From Clostridiaceae bacterium AF10-41 (GTDB taxonomy: Bacteria > Bacillota > Clostridia > Clostridiales > Clostridiaceae): a stretch of DNA of 64,000 bases. Shown piece by piece: positions 60,518 to 64,000 of the stretch. The DNA is taken from assembly GCA_027686065.1 (NCBI GenBank), contig JAQCTH010000004.1, positions 1-64,000 of the forward strand, given 5' to 3'. The position numbers and the translations under genes were made by a program. Position 1 is the first letter of the stretch; the number at the start of each line of letters is the position of its first letter. A model generated the notes under the pieces. It was not told the origin of the DNA. It saw only the letters and a list, made by a program, of their open reading frames with translations, and searched no databases.

Positions 60518-60529
60518 TTAACATGTTAA
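60518..60529. promoter_or_regulatory. candidate GntR operator palindrome
   Basis: TTAACATGTTAA is a perfect palindrome just after the promoter. A related half-duplicated copy, TTAACATATTAACATG, lies at about 60619-60634. GntR/HutC dimers bind such AT-rich palindromes, so the operon is probably autoregulated by the regulator it encodes. Confidence 0.65.
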
Positions 60530-60658
60530 GTTGAAATTAGGTTAAGTACTAAACCAAATATTAACTATTAAATAGAAACTATAACTTGAAGGCCTTAATG
60601 ATATAACATATAATGAACTTAACATATTAACATGTCATATTATTAAGGAGGAATAGAA

Positions 60659-61396
60659 ATGGTTTCTAAATATCAAATTATAAAACAAGACATTATTCAA
60701 ATGATTGAAGATAAAAAATTCAAACCAGGAGATAAGATATATTCAGAAGGAGAATTGAAAAAAATTTATAGTGTTAGTAGTACAACAGTTGTAAAAGCTC
60801 TTCAAGATTTAGTTTTAAGTGGATACCTTATTCGAAAACAAGGTGAAGGTACATTTGTAAGAAAAAACTTTAAGCATAGGCGTGCATTTATAGATGAGGG
60901 TAGTCCAATAACTCAAGAGTTTAAAGAGCAATATAAAATTGTTGAAAGTAAAAAGTTAATTTATGTAAAAGAAATAGAAAATCCAGAAATAGCAAAGAAA
61001 TTGAATGTTAGATCAAACGATATTTTAGTAGAGTTCTGTCGTGTTGGTTATGTAAATGATAGACCATGGCATGTACAAAATAGTTATATTCCTAAAAAGT
61101 ATTTGAAAAATTTTCCGTATAATGAACTGAAAGAAAGTAATAGGCTCTCAGATGAATTGAGGAAAATGTTTGGAATAAATTTAATGACATTGCCAATGAA
61201 GAAAAAAATAGAAATAGAGTTTCCGATTGTAGAAGATAGGATATGTAATATTTTAAAAATAGATAGAAATATACCTGTTTATAAATCAGAAGGAATAACA
61301 TACTATCCAGAAAAGCAACCTTTTGAATTTGTTAGAAACTACATACATTATAAATTTTACTCAATTGAAATTCAAACTGAAGATAATGTCGAGTGA
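60659..61396 (+). CDS. GntR-family (HutC/UTRA) transcriptional regulator
   Basis: This 245-residue regulator has the GntR winged helix (about 1-70, YSEGELKKIYSVSSTTVVKA and GYLIRKQGEGTFVRKN). A UTRA effector domain follows (about 85-240, EFCRVGYVNDRPWHVQNSYI, FEFVRNYIHYKF). UTRA domains bind sugar phosphates or similar metabolites. It heads an operon with GH88 and PTS genes, so the likely inducer is an unsaturated disaccharide or its phosphorylated product. The palindromes upstream are probably its own operators. Confidence 0.92.
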   Translation: MVSKYQIIKQDIIQMIEDKKFKPGDKIYSEGELKKIYSVSSTTVVKALQDLVLSGYLIRKQGEGTFVRKNFKHRRAFIDEGSPITQEFKEQYKIVESKKLIYVKEIENPEIAKKLNVRSNDILVEFCRVGYVNDRPWHVQNSYIPKKYLKNFPYNELKESNRLSDELRKMFGINLMTLPMKKKIEIEFPIVEDRICNILKIDRNIPVYKSEGITYYPEKQPFEFVRNYIHYKFYSIEIQTEDNVE

Positions 61397-61428
61397 TGAA
61401 TAGAAAAAGACATTAAGGAGTTAAAAAA

Positions 61429-62616
61429 ATGCGAGTAATTAAAAAAGAATCATTAGTTGGTAGTGAGCGTTACTTAAATGGAGGATTTTTAACTAAAAAA
61501 GAAATTAAAGATGCCTTAGATGATTGTATTAGGAAAATCGATAGAAATATTGAAGTTTTTGGAGAAGAATTTCCAACTCCAGCAACTAAGAATAATACTT
61601 ATGAAGTGATGGATAATACTGAGTGGACTAATGGTTTTTGGACTGGTATATTGTGGCTAGCATATGAGTACACAAAAGACGAGAAATATAGAAAAATAGC
61701 TGAAAAGCATGTAGAATCCTTCCACAATAGAATTTTAAATAATATTGAGGTTGAACATCATGATTTAGGATTTTTATATACCCCATCTTGTGTCAGTTCA
61801 TATAAATTAACAGAAAATAAATTAGCATATGATGCTGCAATTATGGCAGCAGATAAATTAATTGGTCGCTATCAAGAAGTTGGTGGATTTATACAAGCAT
61901 GGGGAGAGCTGGGTGCTCGTGATAACTATAGATTAATTGTAGATTGTCTTTTAAATATCCCATTATTGTATTGGGCTAGTAGTGTAACGGGAAATAGTAA
62001 GTATAAGGAAATTGCAGATAGACATTTTGATACTACTATTTCAAATGCTATTAGAGAAAATGCATCTGCATACCATACTTTCTACTTTGATCCTAAAACA
62101 GGAGAGCCGGTAGGAGGAAAAACAAGGCAAGGTTATTCCGATGACTCTAGCTGGGCTCGTGGACAAGCGTGGTTAATTTATGGAATAGCATTAAATTATT
62201 ATTATAACCCGCAAAAGGAAAGTTTGGAAAATTTTGAGGCAGTAGCAAATTATTTTATAAATCGTTTACCAGAAGACTTTGTATGCTATTGGGATTTGAT
62301 TTTTAATGATAATTCAGGACAATCTAGAGATTCATCTTCAGCAGCTATTGCTGTTTGTGGATTCAATCTAATGGACAAGTTCTTACCAGAAAGCAATGAA
62401 ATGAAAAATGTCTACAGACATATAGAGCATATAATTTTAAAAAGTTTAATTGATAATTATACAAGAGAATTAACCGATGGAGCAACCGCATTATTGAACC
62501 ATGGAGTTTATTCATGGCATTCCGGCAAAGGCGTTAATGAAGGAAATATATGGGGTGATTATTATTATATGGAGGCATTAATTAGATTTTATAATAATTG
62601 GAATATGTACTGGTAA
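61429..62616 (+). CDS. ugl: unsaturated glucuronyl hydrolase (GH88)
   Basis: The 395-residue GH88 enzyme removes the 4,5-unsaturated uronic acid from disaccharides made by hyaluronate or chondroitin lyases. The (alpha/alpha)6 barrel includes EWTNGFWTGILWLAYEYTKD and HHDLGFLYTPSCVSSYKLTE with Asp112. It also includes LIVDCLLNIPLLYWASSVTG with Asp172, the pair that matches the catalytic acids of Bacillus UGL, and DDSSWARGQAWLIYGIALNY. It has no signal peptide, so it acts in the cytoplasm after PTS import. Downstream PTS genes agree. Confidence 0.93.
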   Translation: MRVIKKESLVGSERYLNGGFLTKKEIKDALDDCIRKIDRNIEVFGEEFPTPATKNNTYEVMDNTEWTNGFWTGILWLAYEYTKDEKYRKIAEKHVESFHNRILNNIEVEHHDLGFLYTPSCVSSYKLTENKLAYDAAIMAADKLIGRYQEVGGFIQAWGELGARDNYRLIVDCLLNIPLLYWASSVTGNSKYKEIADRHFDTTISNAIRENASAYHTFYFDPKTGEPVGGKTRQGYSDDSSWARGQAWLIYGIALNYYYNPQKESLENFEAVANYFINRLPEDFVCYWDLIFNDNSGQSRDSSSAAIAVCGFNLMDKFLPESNEMKNVYRHIEHIILKSLIDNYTRELTDGATALLNHGVYSWHSGKGVNEGNIWGDYYYMEALIRFYNNWNMYW

Positions 62617-62643
62617 TTCTATTAATGTAATGGAGGAATAGTT

Positions 62644-63147
62644 ATGGAAAATAAGCCAAATATAAAAAGAATACGTATAGATGAGCGTTTGATTCATGGG
62701 CAAGGTACATTATGGGTTAAAAGTTTAGGTGTTAATTTAGTTATAGTAGCAAATGATAAAGTATCAACAGATCCAATTCAACAAACGCTAATGAAAACAG
62801 TTATTCCAAAAGAAGTTAATATGCGTTTTTGGACAATTGATAGGACGAATGAAGTTATTTGGAAAGCTGCACCAAATCAAACTATTTTTGTTGTTGTAAA
62901 AGATTGTAAGGATGCATTAAGATTAGCCGAAGGCGGATTTCCTATGATGGAACAATTAAATGTAGGTAATGTACATGCCGCTGAAGGTAAAGAAAAGGTT
63001 TCTCAATTCATTTATTTGGGTGAGGAAGATAAAGAAGCTTTACGTAAATTAAGAGATAAATATAATATTAAATTTGATACTAAAACATCACCAGTATCAA
63101 ATGATGGTGTTCAAACAATAGAAGCTTTAAATAAGGCGATATTATAG
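62644..63147 (+). CDS. mannose-family PTS EIIB component
   Basis: EIIB of the mannose/sorbose (Man-AgaV) family carries the phosphoryl group to the sugar. The 167 residues have the phospho-His18 in RIDERLIHGQGTLW, and the family's LMKTVIPKEVNMRFW and GGFPMMEQLNVGNVH segments. It follows GH88 by 27 bases and precedes EIIC. An EIIA is not seen in the window and may lie downstream. The substrate is most likely an unsaturated glycosaminoglycan disaccharide, from the GH88 context. Confidence 0.9.
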   Translation: MENKPNIKRIRIDERLIHGQGTLWVKSLGVNLVIVANDKVSTDPIQQTLMKTVIPKEVNMRFWTIDRTNEVIWKAAPNQTIFVVVKDCKDALRLAEGGFPMMEQLNVGNVHAAEGKEKVSQFIYLGEEDKEALRKLRDKYNIKFDTKTSPVSNDGVQTIEALNKAIL

Positions 63148-63166
63148 AATAGAGGAGGATTACATT

Positions 63167-63973
63167 ATGGAAATTACATTAGTTCAAGCACTTTTAATTG
63201 GTCTAGTAACTGCATTTTGTTATGCAGGACAATTATTAGGTATTTATACTAATCGTTCAATTGTTATGGCATTTTTTGTTGGATTAATCTTAGGAGATAT
63301 CCCAACAGCTCTAACATTCGGAGCATTAGCAGAATTAGCATTCATGGGATTTGGTGTTGGTGCAGGTGGTACAGTTCCTCCAAACCAATTAGGACCTGGA
63401 ATCGTTGGAACAATAATGGCTATAACTTTAAAAAATCAAGGAGTTACTCCTGAATCGGCCTTATCACTATCATTTCCATTTGCGGTATTATTCCAATTAC
63501 TTACTACAAGTTTATATACTGCTTTCTCTGGAACAACAAGTAATGCTAAAAATTTAATAAAAGAAGGTAAGTATAGTAAATTTAATGTAGTTGCTAACCT
63601 TACATTTATAGGATTTTTAGTTGTTGGATTTATAGTAGGTCTAGCATCAGCAGTAAGTTTACCAGCTTTACAGGCATTTGTTGATGTTCTGCCACAATGG
63701 TTAGTTAAAGGATTCTCAGTTGCTGGGGGACTTGTACCTGCAATAGGATTTGCAATGATTATGTCAGTTATGTTAAAGAAAGAATATATTCCATATGTTT
63801 TATTAGGATATATATGTGTTTCATATTTAGGATTACCAACTATGGCTACTGCATTAGTAGGAGCAGTATTTGCAATAATTATGTATAACTTAAATACAGA
63901 AAAAGCACAAGTTGTAGTAGCTAGCACTTCAAATGTTGCTGTAGAAGAGGAGGATTTTTCAAATGGCATCTAG
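63167..63973 (+). CDS. mannose-family PTS EIIC component
   Basis: This 268-residue membrane protein of the Man/Aga family has the conserved TNRSIVMAFFVGLILGDIPT and FMGFGVGAGGTVPPNQLGPG segments, the second being the family's sugar-translocation signature. It has about eight membrane segments. The next gene (EIID) starts within its last codons, so IIC and IID are translationally coupled. Confidence 0.93.
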   Translation: MEITLVQALLIGLVTAFCYAGQLLGIYTNRSIVMAFFVGLILGDIPTALTFGALAELAFMGFGVGAGGTVPPNQLGPGIVGTIMAITLKNQGVTPESALSLSFPFAVLFQLLTTSLYTAFSGTTSNAKNLIKEGKYSKFNVVANLTFIGFLVVGFIVGLASAVSLPALQAFVDVLPQWLVKGFSVAGGLVPAIGFAMIMSVMLKKEYIPYVLLGYICVSYLGLPTMATALVGAVFAIIMYNLNTEKAQVVVASTSNVAVEEEDFSNGI

Positions 63974-63999
63974 AAAACCGATATTAACATCAAAAGATT
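63962..63999 (+). CDS. mannose-family PTS EIID component, start only
   Basis: ATG 63962 lies 6-8 bases after GAGGAGGA at 63948-63955 and overlaps the end of EIIC by 12 bases. The first codons give MASRKPILTSKD. Mannose-family operons normally continue with EIID here. The rest is outside the window, so the call rests mostly on gene order. Confidence 0.65.
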
Positions 64000-64000
64000 A

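Overview
The window is AT-rich (low-GC) DNA with strong AGGAGG-type ribosome binding sites. It carries sporulation genes (spoVAC/spoVAD/spoVAE), anaerobic (cbi-type) cobalamin synthesis, a T-box leader and a cobalamin riboswitch. Together these point to a chromosomal segment of an anaerobic spore-forming Clostridium (sensu stricto, cluster I type). I cannot name the species from sequence alone. I saw no rRNA, tRNA or CRISPR array.

Layout. 1-2.1 kb: 3' part of an AIPR-type abortive-infection gene and the wreck of an IS256-family transposase. 2.2-4.6 kb: guaC, an Asn/Ser-rich protein and a TetR regulator divergent from an ABC ATPase/FtsX-type permease pair (4.8-9.0 kb). 9-14.4 kb: a secreted protein, an ECF S component, and two DUF4342-like proteins, the second overlapping a two-component system. 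14.5-16.4 kb: asnB behind an asparagine-type T-box. 16.6-21.2 kb: a dihydrouridine synthase and a locus of spoVAC-spoVAD-spoVAE, a DUF421+DUF1657 fusion and two DUF1657 proteins, resembling the mobile spoVA2mob heat-resistance operon of bacilli. 21.4-26.4 kb: a 1239-residue protein with four AAA+ modules (the first degenerate, the other three spaced exactly 273 residues apart) and two membrane proteins.

26.5-30.8 kb: a HAD phosphatase, then a HTH-TOBE molybdate regulator divergent from modABC. The modA promoter is a consensus sigma-A promoter followed by four tandem 10-bp repeats. 30.9-44.5 kb: mostly single genes, including a WG-repeat protein, CAP lipoprotein, LysR/nitroreductase pair, FrnE-like oxidoreductase, stand-alone rpsD, L25 (ctc) behind a leader with a tiny upstream ORF, a YkuD transpeptidase, DegV, DUF1836, a SHOCT membrane protein and ferritin. 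The SHOCT gene's ribosome binding site lies inside a (GGGTAA)n repeat.

44.8-55.9 kb: cobalamin riboswitch followed by cbiK-A-C-D-E-T-L-F-G-H-J and cbiM-N-Q. This is cobalt insertion, corrin ring synthesis and a cobalt ECF transporter, but with no cbiO ATPase. 56-59.5 kb: a class-I glutaminase-like hydrolase, a GNAT acetyltransferase and an alkylation-repair cluster (adaA, ogt, alkD). 59.5-64 kb: a choline-kinase-like protein, then a GntR-regulated operon for unsaturated glycosaminoglycan disaccharides (GH88 hydrolase and PTS EIIB, EIIC and the start of EIID).

The best candidates for undescribed biology are the multi-AAA+ operon, the uORF/hairpin leader of the L25 gene, the G-quadruplex-type repeat used as a ribosome binding site, the tandem operator at modA, and several structured intergenic segments.
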